Positions 11,133-22,550 of a stretch of DNA of 64,000 nt are shown in pieces. The stretch is from Diadema setosum (Eukaryota; Echinodermata; Echinoidea; Diadematoida; Diadematidae), in the NCBI GenBank assembly GCA_033980235.1, contig CM067077.1, forward strand, positions 3,275,972 to 3,339,971. The letters run 5' to 3'. Made by a program: the position numbers and the translations under genes. Under the pieces are notes generated by a model that worked only from the letters and a program-made list of their open reading frames with translations, was not told the DNA's origin and did not search any database. Positions within the stretch are counted from its first letter, which is position 1. Each line of letters opens with the position of its first letter.

Positions 11133-11909
11133 CTTTGCAGCAACATCATATAAGGAATAAATTAATGATTTGACCATTACAAAAAAATATGACCACATTA
11201 CTCTGACCAGTTCTCATATTCCCTCAATGGCTCCCCAAACATAAACGTATCAGCTTTAAAAATCCTCCTTATTGTTTACAAGATATGTAATAATCTTGCC
11301 CATCTTTTCTTCAAGATTTGATTTCCTTCTGCTCATCAACTTCAACCCGTTCTCTCCGTTCTTTCTCCACTCTCCAGTTATCACGTGGTCCCTGCACCTA
11401 TACCCGCAGCGGCTACGGCAATAATATGGCCTTTTTTTTTTCTGTTATTTCCCAACCTCTTTGCAATAAACTTCCTATCTATATTCGTAATGTAAGTGTT
11501 CACAAGTTCAAATCATTCTTGGAAACTTATCTGTTCACTCAATTCTAATTTTGTTGTTGTTGTTGCTGCTGTTGTTACATCTTATGCACATATAATGCTG
11601 TACCTTACCTCATTCCCCCCCCCCCCCGGATTATTGTGCTTAAAAATATCAGTATTACGCACCATACAAGGAATCAACTTTAGTGTCATTACTAATCTAG
11701 TATCTACTTATCTAGTACTTTCCAAAGACTATGTAATATGGCAATGCATTTAGAGAAACAAATTATTCTTTATAATCCAACAGGGCGAAAACATCGTTTT
11801 GCCTCGCAGTCATGCCTGTGTTTGTTCTTTTGTTTTTCTGTGTGTGTGTGTGTTTTATATTGCAGAAATATCTCCCAGTCATTGGAAATCAAGCGAAGAA
11901 AGGACAAAG
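11133..11909 (+). repeat. Array intron with fossil RT tail
   Basis: Plus-strand 11205-11550 reads as the C-terminal tail of a CR1/L2-type reverse transcriptase (RISFK and NNLAHLF region, then SRGPCTYTRSGYG, then LCNKLPIYIRN, KFKSFLETYLFTQF and a stop at 11546-11548). This is the best preserved copy of the tail in the window. It is followed by a poly-C tract at 11616-11628, the ATCAGTATTACGC block and the unit landmarks. Confidence 0.65.
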
Positions 11910-12077
11910 CTTTGCTCCTGCTGCTGATGTATCAAGGGCGAAAAAGAAATCGTCTGCTATCTTGACATGGTTATGCTTTAACGTCTGAAGGTTTGGCATG
12001 GTGCAGATACTCTTGGCGTAAGCCTCTGATGCAGCAGGGGAGATGTCAGGTCCTTCCCAGTGATCTATTGATTAAAG
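11910..12077 (-). pseudogene. LRR exon 2 (A, stop codon and lost donor)
   Basis: Full 168-nt length. The second codon is TAA (CTT TAA TCA ATA) and the donor GT has become CT (AAG|CTTTG instead of AAG|GTATC). The rest keeps SICTMPNLQTL. It cannot be spliced as a normal array exon. Confidence 0.75.
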
Positions 12078-12991
12078 CTTTGCAGCAACATTATAAGGAA
12101 TACATTATTGATATGACCATTCATAAATATATATACAATAATCTTGCTCATATTTTCTTAAAGATGTGATTTCCTTCTGCTCATCCACTTCAATCCTTTC
12201 TCTTCGTTCTTCCTTCACTCTCCAGTTATCACGTGATCTCCGCACCTATACCCGCAGCTGCTACATACGGTGATAGGGCTTTTTCGGTTACTACAGTATT
12301 TCCCCATCTCTTTGCAATAAACTCCCTATCTATATTCGTATATAATGGAAGTGTTGACCAAGTTCAAACCATTGTTGAAACTTATCTCTTTACTCAATCC
12401 TAATTTTGTTATTGTTGTTGTTGATGTTGCTGTTATGTCATATGCACATAATGCTGTATCATTCTGTCCTCATTTTTTTTTTCCGGATTAATGTACTTAG
12501 AAACATCAGTATTACGCGATAAGGAATCAACTTTAGTGTCATCAATAATAAATGCTACATTCATAAAGCTTATCATAACGCATGCTTTTATGTGCGCTGT
12601 ACAATGGGGATACAAAATATAAACAAACAAATGAATAAAAAGTATAACAATCAATCTAATACATACAATAATTAAAAAAAGGGTTATGAATATTCATCTT
12701 CATGATGGAAAACAGAAAAAACGGGTTTTCTTTCCATCCCTTCATCATCTCATTTGCATTACATGATCGTGTCTCATATCAACCTGTCATAAATGTAGAA
12801 AGGTGAAAACTATAAACATATGCTAAAACTGAGCAAATTTGAAAGAGACAAACTATTCTTTTTTAGTCCAACATGGCGAAAACATCGTTTAGTGTCTCAA
12901 TCACGTGTTTGTTTGTTTGCTTGTGTTTTTGAATTGCAGGAAGGTTTCCCGTGCATTGGAAACTAATATTCTAATGAGGCAAAGAAGATAC
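12078..12991 (+). repeat. Array intron with fossil RT tail
   Basis: The tail lies at about 12125-12402 and keeps the SLQ, NKLPIYI and LLKL segments with frame breaks. Unit landmarks follow. The CAGGAAGGTTTCCCGTGC block precedes the next exon. Confidence 0.6.
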
Positions 12992-13161
12992 CTTCGCTCG
13001 TGCTGCTGATGTAACAAGGGCAAGGAAAAAAAAAACCTGTGCTATTTTGACTTTGTATAGGTGTAACGTCTGAAGGTTTGGGATGGTGCAGATACTCTTG
13101 GGGTAGGACTCTTATACAGCAGGGGAGATGTCAGGTCCCTCAAGTGTATTATTGATCGAAG
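12992..13161 (-). pseudogene. LRR exon 3 (subfamily B, frameshifted)
   Basis: 170 nt instead of 168, with the extra bases in the T run (A run on plus, 13025-13035) between the KIA and LALVTS parts. Donor GTATCT and acceptor are kept. CTMPNL is altered to the equivalent of CTIPNL. Confidence 0.7.
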
Positions 13162-13216
13162 CTTGGCAGCAAAATAATATAAGAAATACATTATTGATAT
13201 GACCATTAAAAGTATG

Positions 13217-13261
<45 letters not shown>

Positions 13262-13294
13262 GTTATTATTATTGTTATTATTATTATTATTTTA

Positions 13295-13344
<50 letters not shown>

Positions 13345-14434
13345 TTATAGTGCGCTTTTCCCAAATGGCCCAAAGCGCTTACAATCAATTCAAATATGCA
13401 CGACAGTATGATTGTGAAATTGGGTAGATATTACAGCTACAAACTAGTTGCTGCTAAAAAGATGTGTTTTCAAGGCTTTTTTGAAAACACTGACTGATGG
13501 AGACTGTCTGACGGTAAGTGGTAAATTGTTCCAGTGCTTTGAAGCAGACACAGTAAATGTCCTATCACCGGCTAAGGTGCGGGTAACAGAAAAAAAAAAA
13601 ATATATATATGATAATCTTGCTCATATTTTCTTAAAGATTTGATTTCCTTCTGCTCATCCACTTCAACCCGTTCTCTCCGTTCTTCCTTCACTCTCCAGT
13701 TATCACGTGATCCCCGCACCTATAACCGCAGCTGCTACACGCGGTGATAGGGCTTTTTCGGTTACTACAGTATTTCCCCTCTCTTTGCAATAAACTCCCT
13801 ATCTATATTCGTAATGGAAGTGTTGACCAAGTTCAAACCATTGTTGAAAACTTATCTGTTTACTCTATCCTAATTCAGTTATTATTGTTGTTGTTGCTGT
13901 TATATCATATGCACATAACGCTGTATCTGTCCTCATTTTTTTTTTCCGGATTACTGCACTTAGAAACATCAGTATTACGCGCTAAGGAATCAACTTTAGT
14001 GTCATCAATAATAAATGCTACATTCATAAAGCATACAATAGAGATACAAAATATAAACAAACAAATGAATAACAAGACAGTATAACAATCAATCTAATAC
14101 ATACAATAATTAACAAAAAGGTTCATGAATATTTATCTTCATGATGGAAAACGGGAAAAAAAAAACGGGTTTTCTGTCCATCCCTTCTTCATCTCATTTG
14201 CATTACGTGATCGTGTCCTATATCAACGTGTCATAACTGTAGAAAGGTGACAACTATAAACATAAAATACTATGCTAAAACTATGCAACATGGAAAGAAA
14301 CAAACTATTCTTTTTAGTCCAACATGGCGAAAACATCGTTTAGTATCTCAATCACGGGTTTGCTTGTATCCTTGTTTTTTTAATTGCAGGAAGGTTTCCC
14401 ATGCATTGGAAACTAAATGAGGTAAAGAAGATAC
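13162..14434 (+). repeat. Array intron with ATT microsatellite and nested L2-like fragment
   Basis: The host tail copy lies at about 13600-13875. It is preceded by an inserted retrotransposon 3' end (see 13213-13590). The second half repeats the unit landmarks up to GGAAGGTTTCCC. Confidence 0.6.
13213..13590 (-). mobile_element. L2/CR1-like 3' fragment with (ATT)n tail
   Basis: On the minus strand the fragment encodes GDRTFTVSASKHWNNLPL and then FKKALKTHLFSSN with a stop at 13444-13446, the C-terminal signature of CR1/L2-type reverse transcriptases. A 3' UTR with AGCGCTTTGGGCC and AAAAGCGC follows, then a long TAA/ATT microsatellite (about 13216-13342). It is 5'-truncated, and opposite in orientation to the fossil tail shared by all units. 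Confidence 0.75.
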
Positions 14435-14605
14435 CTTCGCTCCTGCCGCTGATGTAACAAGGGCAAGAAAAAAAAAAACATGTGCTATTTTGACTTTGTA
14501 TAGGTGTAACGTCTGAAGGTTTGGCATGGTGCAGATACTTTTGGGGAAGGACTCTGATACAACAGGGGAGATGTCAGGTCCGCAAAGGTGTGTTATTGAT
14601 TGAAG
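14435..14605 (-). CDS. LRR exon 4 (subfamily B, in frame)
   Basis: 171 nt, 57 codons, with both splice sites present (GTATCT donor). It encodes LQSITHLCGPDIS, SESFPKSICTMPNLQTL, HLYKVKIAHVFFFLALVTSAAGAK. One extra Phe from the T run keeps the frame. Confidence 0.65.
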
Positions 14606-16015
14606 CTTTGCAGCATCAAAATATAAGGAATACATTAATGATATGACCCTTACAACAAGATATGACCGCATTACTCCATGCAGTTTTCCAATCCCCCCAT
14701 TGGCTCCCCAAACATCAACTTATCAGCTTTAAAGTAATGCTTATTGTTTACAAGACATGAATCTTGCTCCATCTTTTCTTAAAGATTTGATTTCTTTCTG
14801 CTCATCCACTTCAACCCGTTCTCTCCGTTCTTCCTCCAATCTCCAGTTATCACGTGGCCCCCGCATCTATACCCGCAGCGGCTACAGCTTTTTTGGAATG
14901 GAAAGAAACAGATTTTTTTTTTTTTATTTCCCCATATCTTTGCAAGAAAAAACTCCCTATCTATATTCGTAATTAAAGTGTTGACCAAGTTCAAATCATT
15001 GTTCAAAACTTATCTGTTTATTCAAACCTAATTGTGTTGTTCTTGTTGTTGCTATTGTTATGTCGTATGCACATAATACTGGTACTTTATACCTCATTTC
15101 TTTCGGGATTAAAGCCCTTAGAAACGTCAGCATTACGCGCTATATAAGGAATCAACTTTAGTGTCATCAATAATCATAGGTGTAGCCAGGATTTTTTAGA
15201 GGGGGGTGTTTAACCCTATTAAGCCCAAGCTATTTTGACCCCTCGCAGGCCCGGGGGGGGGGGGGGGCACATTGTGCCCCCCCCCTTTATAACTTTTTTA
15301 TTATTTGATGTATCATTGTCACATTTGGCACATGGGTAGAGTAACTTATACTCTACACGACTGTACATTTGAATTTTCTCAAGGTCACCCATGGAGGGCG
15401 CTAGTTTCCAAAATATAAAGAAATACATAGGAAATGTGCTAAAAACGTATGCACATGATGCTGGTACTTTATACCTCATTTTTTTAGGGATTAAAGCCCT
15501 TAGAAACGTCAGCATTACGCACTAAGGAATCAACTTCAGTGTCATCAATAATAAATGCTACATTCATAAAGCGCATCAAAAACACATGCATCTTTAATTA
15601 TGCGCTGTACAATTCATATACAAGATACATACAAACAAATGAATAACAAGTATAACAACCAATCTCATACATACAATAATTAACAAAAAGGGGTTATGAA
15701 TATTCATCTTGATGATGGAAGACGGAAAAGCAGGTTTTCTTTCCATTCCTTTATTATTTCATTCGCATTACGTGATCGTGTCCCATGAACCTGTCATAAA
15801 CGTATCAAGGTGACAACTATAAACATGAAATACTTTGCTAAGACTATGTAACATGGAAAGAAACAGACTATTCTTTTTAGTCCAACACGGCGAAAACATC
15901 GTCGAGTATCTCAATTATCTGTTTGCTTGTTTGTTTTTGTGTTGTTGGTTTTTTTTTATTGCAGGAAGGTTTCCCATGCATTTGAAACCAAATGAAGCAA
16001 AGAAGATACATATAC
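14606..16015 (+). repeat. Array intron with RT tail, hAT fragment and duplicated end
   Basis: The fossil tail lies at 14675-15030 (CSSTSTRSLRSSSNLQLSRG and following). The hAT-like fragment at 15175-15446 follows. The last part of a unit (GTATGCACATGATGCTGG to TCAATAATAAATGC) then occurs a second time at 15447-15560, marking a recombination joint. Confidence 0.65.
15175..15446. mobile_element. Left end of a hAT-like element (duplicate of 23121)
   Basis: It begins CATAGGTGTAGCCAGG directly after TCAATAAT, at the same unit position as the large element at 23121. It shares its first roughly 270 bases with that element, including the G and C homopolymer hairpin. It is cut at AAAAAC and joined to another unit, so it is best read as a duplicated and truncated copy, not an independent insertion. 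Confidence 0.7.
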
Positions 16016-16192
16016 CTTCGATCCTGCTGCTGATGTACAGAGGGCAAGAAAGAAATCGTCTGCTATCTTGACATTGTGAAGCTCTAACGTCTGAAGGTTT
16101 GGCATGGTGCAGATACTCTTGGCGTAAGCCTCTGATGCAGCAGGGGAGATGCCAGGCATGAAAGGTCCTTCCCTGTGTTGTATTGATTGAAG
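16016..16192 (-). CDS. LRR exon 5 (A, in frame, 3-codon insertion)
   Basis: 177 nt, 59 codons. It encodes LQSIQHREGPFMPGIS, where three residues are added in the loop before SPAASEAYAKS, then QTLELHNVKIADDFFLALCTSAAGSK. Splice sites are standard (GTATAT donor). Confidence 0.7.
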
Positions 16193-17491
16193 CTTTGCAG
16201 CAACATAATATAAGGAATACATTATTGATATGACCATTAAAAAATACAATAATCTTGCTCATATTTTCTTAAAGATTTGATTTCCCTCTGCTCATCCACT
16301 TGAACCCGTTCTCTCCGTTCTTCCTTCACTCTCCAGTTATCACGTGATCCCCGCACCTATACCCGCAGCGGCTACATAATCAATAGTTTACGTGCAATCG
16401 TACCTTCTGAAATTCTTGTTAAGTTATATCACACTTTGATTATGCCTCAATTATCTTATTGCAACATAATATGGGAAATTGTGCAAAGTATCTTTTACAG
16501 CGTATTTTTATCGTAGAAAAGCGTGCAATCCGTATGATTAGCAATAGACCATTTTTTAGCCACACAGGTCCTCTATTTAAAGAACATAACTTATTGACGA
16601 TTTTTTATTTGAACAAATTTTTTTCTCGCTGTTTTCATGTACACATATATAAACAACATTTTGCCAGGTTTTCTCGATACTTCCTTCATCCAAAATAAGA
16701 ATAAATATAATACTAGACAGATGAATAGATTGTATATCCCAAATTTTAGATATTGCATTTCAAGATACACTTTGAAATATACGGGACCTGTTCTATGGAA
16801 CGATTTGCCAAATGTGATAAAGCTGTCTAATAGACTTTCAATATTTAAAAGTAGATACAAATCATTCCTTGTACATAAAGATATATTGTAAATTTGAAGT
16901 CTTATGCAGTGTACAAGCACCACACTTTGATTACTCTTGCCTTCTTATATGTACTATGCACTTTTGTAGTATAGTTTTTCTTGTGTGTATTGCATCAATG
17001 TAACTATTCTTTGCTGTAACACTTGGGATCAGCCATAGAAAGACCAACGGTCTATGTTGATCCCCCCACAAACTGAAATAGCTACTTTTATGTCGTGTTT
17101 GTCTGTTGTAAAATCCTTGTAAGTTGGACTTATTTTTCTTGTAGTGTTGCAATGTCGTACTGTGTATGTATCATTCCTGTATTTTTTGTAAATGCTTTTT
17201 ATCAGGATGTGGAAATAAATGAAATGAAATGAAAATCATCTCATTTGCATTACGTGATCGTGTCCTATATCAACCTGTCATAAATGTAGAAAGGTGAAAA
17301 CTATAAACATAAAATAGTATGCTGAAACTGTTCAACATGAAAAGAAACAAACTATTCTTTTTAGTCCAACATGGCGAAAACATCGTTTAGTATCTCAATC
17401 ACGTGTTTGTTCGTTCGCTTGTTTTTTTTTTTTTTTTTAATTGCAGGAAGGTTTCCCATGCATTGGAAACTAAATGAGGCAAAGAAGATAC
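16193..17491 (+). repeat. Array intron interrupted by L2-like insertion
   Basis: The host tail (16240-16377) stops at GCAGCGGCTACAT. After the inserted retroelement the unit resumes only at TCATCTCATTTGCATTACG (17236). Roughly half of the unit, normally CGGTGATAGGG through the ATCAGTATTACGC block, is missing here. Confidence 0.65.
16378..17235 (+). mobile_element. CR1/L2-like retrotransposon 3' end, frameshifted
   Basis: Plus-strand pieces in order: IVPSEILVKLYHTLIMPQLSYCNIIW (split here as IVPSEILVKLYHT and LIMPQLSYCNIIW), then VEKRAIRMISNRPFFSHTGP, then YTLKYTGPVLWNDLP and IFKSRYKSFLVHKDIL with a stop at about 16889-16891. At least two frameshifts separate them. The element ends in a TGAAA-type short tandem repeat at 17216-17235. 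It is 5'-truncated, and belongs to a different family from the 759-codon element at 19163. Confidence 0.75.
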
Positions 17492-17663
17492 TTTCGCTCC
17501 TGCTGCTGATGTAACACGGGCAAGAAAAAAAAAACATCTGCTATTTTGACTTTGTATATAGGTGTAACGTCTGAAGGTTTGGCATGGTGCAGATACTCTT
17601 GGGGTAAGACTCTGATACAACAGGGGAGATGGCACGTCCGCAAAGGTGTGTTATTGATTGAAG
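17492..17663 (-). pseudogene. LRR exon 6 (B, frameshifted)
   Basis: 172 nt. The excess comes from a TA duplication near 17559 and the homopolymer at 17526-17534. The donor GT is kept but the last exon base is changed (AAA|GTATC). The reading is split between frames within the second LRR. Confidence 0.7.
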
Positions 17664-18703
17664 CTTTGCAGCAACATAATATAAGAAATACATTAATGAT
17701 ATGACCCTTAAAACAAGATATGACCACATTATACTCCATGCAGTTCTCCAATCCCCCCATTGGCTCCCCGTACATCAACGTATCAACTTTAAAGTCCTGC
17801 TTTTTGTTTACAAGACATGAAATAATCTTGCTCCATCATTTCGTAAAGATTGATTTCCTTCTGCTCATGCACTTCAACCCGTTCTCTCCGTTCTTCCTCC
17901 TGTCTCCAGTTATCACGTGGCCACCGCACCTATACCCGTAGCGGCTACGGCGATATGGTTTTTATTTTATTTATTTTTTATTTCCCCATCTCTTTGCAAG
18001 AAAAAACTTCCTATCCATATTCGTAATTAAAGTGCTGACCAAGTTAATTCATTGTTAAAAACTTATCTGTTTATTCAATCCTAATTGTGTTGTTCTTGTT
18101 GTTGCTATTGTTATATCGTATGCACATGATGCTGGTACTTTATACCTCATTTCTTTCGGGATTAAAGCCCTTAGAAACGTCAGCATTACGCGCTATATAA
18201 GGAATCAACTTTAGTGTCATCAATAATAAATGCTACATTCATACGCGCATCAAAAACACATGCTTCTTTAAGTATGCGCTGTACAAGTCATTTAGAAGAT
18301 ACAAACAAACAAAATGAATAACAAGTATAACAACCAATCTGATATATACAATAATTAAGAAAAAGGGGTTATGAATATTCATCTTCATGATGGAAGACGG
18401 AAAAACAGGTTTTCTTTCCATTCCTTTATCATTTTATTCGCATTACGTGATCGTGTCCCATATCAACCTGTCATAAACGTTTAAAGGTGAAAACTATAAA
18501 CATGAAATACTTTGCTAGGACTATGTAACATGGAAAGAAACAGACTATTCCTTTTAGTCCAACACGGCGAAAACATTGTTTAGTATCTCAATCATCTGTT
18601 TGTTTGTTTTTTATTTGTTTTTTGTTTGTTTTTGTGGGTTTTTTCATTGCAGGAAGGTTTACCATGCATTGAAAACTAAATGAAGCAAAGAAGATACATA
18701 TAC
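17664..18703 (+). repeat. Array intron with fossil RT tail
   Basis: The tail lies at 17730-18085, starting at the CAGTTCTCCAATCCCCCCATT block that only B-linked introns retain (matching the HWLP region of intact elements). The normal unit landmarks complete the spacer. Confidence 0.6.
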
Positions 18704-18871
18704 CTTCGCTCCTGCTGCTGATGTACAGAGGGCAAGAAAGAAATCGTCTGCTATCTTGACATCGTGAAGCTCTAACGTCTGAAGGTTTGGCATGGTGCAG
18801 ATACTCTTGGCGTAAGCCTCTGATGCAGCAGGGGAGATGTCAGGTCCACTACTGTGTTTTATTGATTGAAG
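18704..18871 (-). CDS. LRR exon 7 (A, intact)
   Basis: 168 nt, 56 codons: LQSIKHSSGPDIS, SEAYAKSICTMPNLQTL, ELHDVKIADDFFLALCTSAAGAK. Standard acceptor and donor (GTATAT). Confidence 0.75.
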
Positions 18872-19162
18872 CTTTGCAGCAACATAATATAAGAAATACA
18901 TTATTCATATGACCATTAATAAATATATATATATAATAATGTTGCTCATATTTTCTTAAAGATTTGATTTCCTTCTGCTCATCCACTTCAACTCGTTCTC
19001 TCCGTTCTTCCTTCTCTCTCCAGTTATCACGTGATCCCCGCACCTATACCCGCAGCGGCTATCGACATACGGTGATAGGGCCTTTGCGGTTACTACAGTA
19101 TTTCCCCATCTCTTTGTAATAAACTCCCTATCTATATTCGTAATGGAAGTGTTGACCAAGTT

Positions 19163-21754
19163 TCAGGTTTAGGTTTATTTAACACTTCCATAAAAACAAA
19201 TCAACATAAAACAGAAAACATTCAGCATTACAATCAATTAGACTACACAAAAGCATTATCATTACAACAACATTCATGAGAAGTATAACAAAACAAAATG
19301 ATTGGATAGTGTTGGGAGACAAGCAGAAAGGCACAGCCTTATATTTAAGCCTGTCTCCAGAAAAAATGTACACATATATTATAACAAATCATATCATGGA
19401 AATATTTTTGATAAATATAAAACATCTCAATTTCAGCAAGTTGAAACATGGCTGTACACACCTATCAGATACACACACACACACATACGCACGCCTACAC
19501 ACAAACGGCCTAACAATCAGAAAATTCAATGTATTGATTTAGAAGGTATAACTTGTATCTCCTTTGGAATAATCGTAATGATGTGCTGCCTCGAATATCA
19601 GGAGGAATTCCGTTCCATATTTTAGGTCCATTGACAAATATCGATTTTTGAGACGGCAAGGTTCTGGCAAAAGGAACACTATATACGTTAACATTTCTCA
19701 TATTATATCTACTCTTAGTATATAACTTAAGATAATCTAATAAACATTTAGGAATCATATTGTTAAAACACAAATACATAAATATTGCACACTGATAAAT
19801 ATAAATATCTTGAAACCTCAAAAGTTTCAATTGGTAAAATATTGGAGTAGTATGGGCATAATAATCACTGTGATTTATCGAACGAATAAGTTTCTTTTGA
19901 AGCAATAATATTCTATTCACATTTGACATACTAAAATTGGCCCATATTACCGAACAGTAATTCAAATGCGGGAGAGTTAAGGTATTATACAATATAATCA
20001 AAATATTTTTAGGTAAAAATTTCAATCTGGTAAAAACTCCAACATTTTTGGCTAATTTGTTGCAGATGACCCGAGTGTGCTCATTCCAGTTCAACTTATT
20101 ATCAATTATAACACCAAGAAATTTTGTTGAATTAACCTGCTTTATCATTACATCTTTAAATTTAATCTGTATATCACATATATTAATCTTTCTATTGGTA
20201 AACATTATATAATTTGTTTTATTTACATTTATCATAAGCCTATTACAATCAAACCAATCAACAAGTTTACTAAATTCCTTATTGAAATTACTTTGAAGTA
20301 CATGATGATCATTGTCGGACATAAACACACTCGTGTCATCCGCAAATAATATCATTTGTAATTTATTAGAAACATTGACCATGTCATTAATGTAGAGCAA
20401 AAAAAGGAGTGGGCCCAAAATAGATCCCTGGGGCACACCGCATCTTACTGACATCATTTTTGATTCTACAGCTTCAGAGGTCACAAACTGTTTACGATTA
20501 CTTAAATAACTTACAAACCATTCCAATACTACTCCACGAATTCCATACAAATAAAGCTTATATAATAAAATATCATGATTAAGAGTATCAAATGCCTTAC
20601 TTAAATCTAAAAATAACCCTATCATTACATCTCTATTATTAAAAACATTTACAACTTTATGAACAAATTCAATAATGGCAGAAGATGTGGAGTGACCTGC
20701 CCTAAAACCATATTGACTATTTGTTATGATATTGCACTTATCCAGAAATTTTACAATGCGTGTATATGCACACTTTTCTAAAATTTTTGAAAACAACGGT
20801 AAAAAAGAGACGGGACGGTAATTCGATATCTGTTCTTTTTCTCCACCTTTAAAAATAGGGAGAACTTTTGCTATTTTCATTTTATCAGGAACAGTACCTG
20901 TAGTAAATGACAAGTTGATTATTGCACATATTGGGATACACAAAATATGAATAACTTTCTTTACAATAGCTACATCAAAATTATCAAAACCAGGACTCGT
21001 ATCTTTTAATTTACACACAATATCAATGATCTCTTTTGGAGAGCATGGCAAGAAAAAGGCACTTGATGGGTTTTTATGAACATATTGCATGCATTTGTCG
21101 TATTCTATATCATCACATTGTCCTGCCACACTTTCCCCAATGTTAATAAAATATTCATTAAATGCATTACTTATTGCACATTTCCCAGTAACATCTTTAT
21201 CATTCCAATGAACAGTTGTGGGTAGTATATTCTTCTTAACTCCAGAGCCAATAATGCCATTTATTATCTTCCATGTGCTTCTAATGTTGCCAGATCTGTT
21301 TTCAAATTTCTCTTTAAAATAGAATCTTCTTGCATTTTTAATTTCTTGGGTTACATAATTTCGTAATACTTTATATTTGACATATCTCTCTTGAGTACGT
21401 TTTCTCAAATATCTTTTATACAGGATATACTTTTTATAGCATAACTTTCTTAAATCCTTATTAAACCATGGCTTGTTTCTGAACTTTTTTTCACCAATCT
21501 TTTTCAAAGGAAAGCACAAATTATAAATGTACTGAAATTTCTTCAAAAATTCATCATAGGCTACATTAACATCGCTAACATTTACATTCCAATTTACCTC
21601 ATTTACCTCTTTCATAAATTGACAAACATTATCATCATTTATTACATGCTTAAATATTGGATCAGAATTATGAAAATGTAACTCTAGATGAGAAAAAGAA
21701 AATATTGGAAAGTGATCACTTATATCTGCCAATAATATACCAGTAAACATATCC
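19163..21754 (-). mobile_element. 5'-truncated non-LTR retrotransposon
   Basis: The element sits between GTTGACCAAGTT and TCAAACCATTG, which are adjacent in other units, so both ends are placed to within a base or two. The 5' end (right side) cuts into the endonuclease domain. The 3' end (left) finishes with AAATAAACCTAAACCTGAA, without a long poly-A. The target duplication is at most one or two bases. Confidence 0.85.
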
Positions 21755-21789
21755 TCAAACCATTGTTGAAAACTTATCTGTTTACTCAA
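19510..21789 (-). CDS. Reverse transcriptase of the truncated non-LTR element
   Basis: The open frame is 759 codons. The first dozen codons (MSKQISFQQWFE) come from the array flank, so the ATG is accidental. Element sequence begins around DMFTGILLAD. SDHFPIF at residues 24-30 is the end of an APE-type endonuclease, most of which is gone. Reverse-transcriptase motifs are complete: SNYRPVSFLPLFSKILEK (322-339), QYGFRAGHSTS (359-369), motif A LFLDLSKAFDTLNHD (392-406), GVPQGSILGPLLFLLYINDM (451-470) and FADDTSVF (482-489). The C-terminal region ends LPSQKSIFVNGPKIWNGIP and a stop. The layout fits the CR1/L2/Daphne group; the exact clade needs a tree. The unbroken frame suggests a recent insertion, but the copy cannot move by itself without its endonuclease. 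Confidence 0.85.
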   Translation of the reverse strand: MSKQISFQQWFEDMFTGILLADISDHFPIFSFSHLELHFHNSDPIFKHVINDDNVCQFMKEVNEVNWNVNVSDVNVAYDEFLKKFQYIYNLCFPLKKIGEKKFRNKPWFNKDLRKLCYKKYILYKRYLRKRTQERYVKYKVLRNYVTQEIKNARRFYFKEKFENRSGNIRSTWKIINGIIGSGVKKNILPTTVHWNDKDVTGKCAISNAFNEYFINIGESVAGQCDDIEYDKCMQYVHKNPSSAFFLPCSPKEIIDIVCKLKDTSPGFDNFDVAIVKKVIHILCIPICAIINLSFTTGTVPDKMKIAKVLPIFKGGEKEQISNYRPVSFLPLFSKILEKCAYTRIVKFLDKCNIITNSQYGFRAGHSTSSAIIEFVHKVVNVFNNRDVMIGLFLDLSKAFDTLNHDILLYKLYLYGIRGVVLEWFVSYLSNRKQFVTSEAVESKMMSVRCGVPQGSILGPLLFLLYINDMVNVSNKLQMILFADDTSVFMSDNDHHVLQSNFNKEFSKLVDWFDCNRLMINVNKTNYIMFTNRKINICDIQIKFKDVMIKQVNSTKFLGVIIDNKLNWNEHTRVICNKLAKNVGVFTRLKFLPKNILIILYNTLTLPHLNYCSVIWANFSMSNVNRILLLQKKLIRSINHSDYYAHTTPIFYQLKLLRFQDIYIYQCAIFMYLCFNNMIPKCLLDYLKLYTKSRYNMRNVNVYSVPFARTLPSQKSIFVNGPKIWNGIPPDIRGSTSLRLFQRRYKLYLLNQYIEFSDC

Positions 21790-22384
21790 TCCTATATTGT
21801 TATTGTTGTTGTTGTTGTTGCTGCTGTTATATCATATGCACATAATGCTGTATCTGTCCTCATTTTTTTCCTGATTAATGCACTTAGAAACATCAGTATT
21901 ACGCGCTGAGGAATCAACTTTAGTGTCATCAATAATAAATGCTACATTCATAAAGCTTATCATAACGCATGCTTTTATGTGCGCTGTACAATGGAGATAC
22001 AAAATATAAACAAACAAATGCATAACAAGTATAACAATCAATCTAATACATACAATAATTAACAAAAAGGTTCATGAATATTTATCTTCATGAAGGAAAA
22101 CGGAAAAAACGGGTTTTCTTTCCATCCCTTCATCATCTCATTTGCATTACGTTATCGTGTCCTATATCAACCTGTCATAAATGTAGAACGGTGAAAAGTA
22201 TAAACATAAAATACTATGCTAAAACTATGCAACATGGAAAGAAACAAACTATTCTTTTTAGTAGAAACATGGCGAAAACATCGTTTAGTATCTCAATCAC
22301 GTGTTTGTTCGTTTGCTTGTTTTTTTTTTTTAATTGCAGGAAGGTTTCCCATGCATTGGAAACTAAATGGGTCAAAGAAGATAC

Positions 22385-22550
22385 CTTCGCTCCTGCTGCT
22401 GATGTAATAAGAACAAGGGAAAAAAATCTGCTATTTTGACTTTGTATAGGTGTAACGTCTGAAGGTTTGCCATGGTGCAGATACTCTTGGGGAAGGACTC
22501 TGATACAACAGGGAGAAGTCAGGTCCGCAAAGGTGTGTTATTGATTGAAG
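22385..22550 (-). pseudogene. LRR exon 8 (B, frameshifted)
   Basis: 166 nt, two short of 168, with losses near the CAGGGAGAAGTC block (22507-22520) and changes in the T-run region. Splice sites are kept. The frame breaks in the first LRR. Confidence 0.7.

Larger units (their letters stand above)
18872..22384 (+). repeat. Array intron interrupted by a non-LTR retrotransposon
   Basis: The host tail is split: 18930-19162 and 21755-21800. The insertion falls in GACCAAGTT|TCAAACC. The rest of the unit (21800-22384) is regular. Confidence 0.7.
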
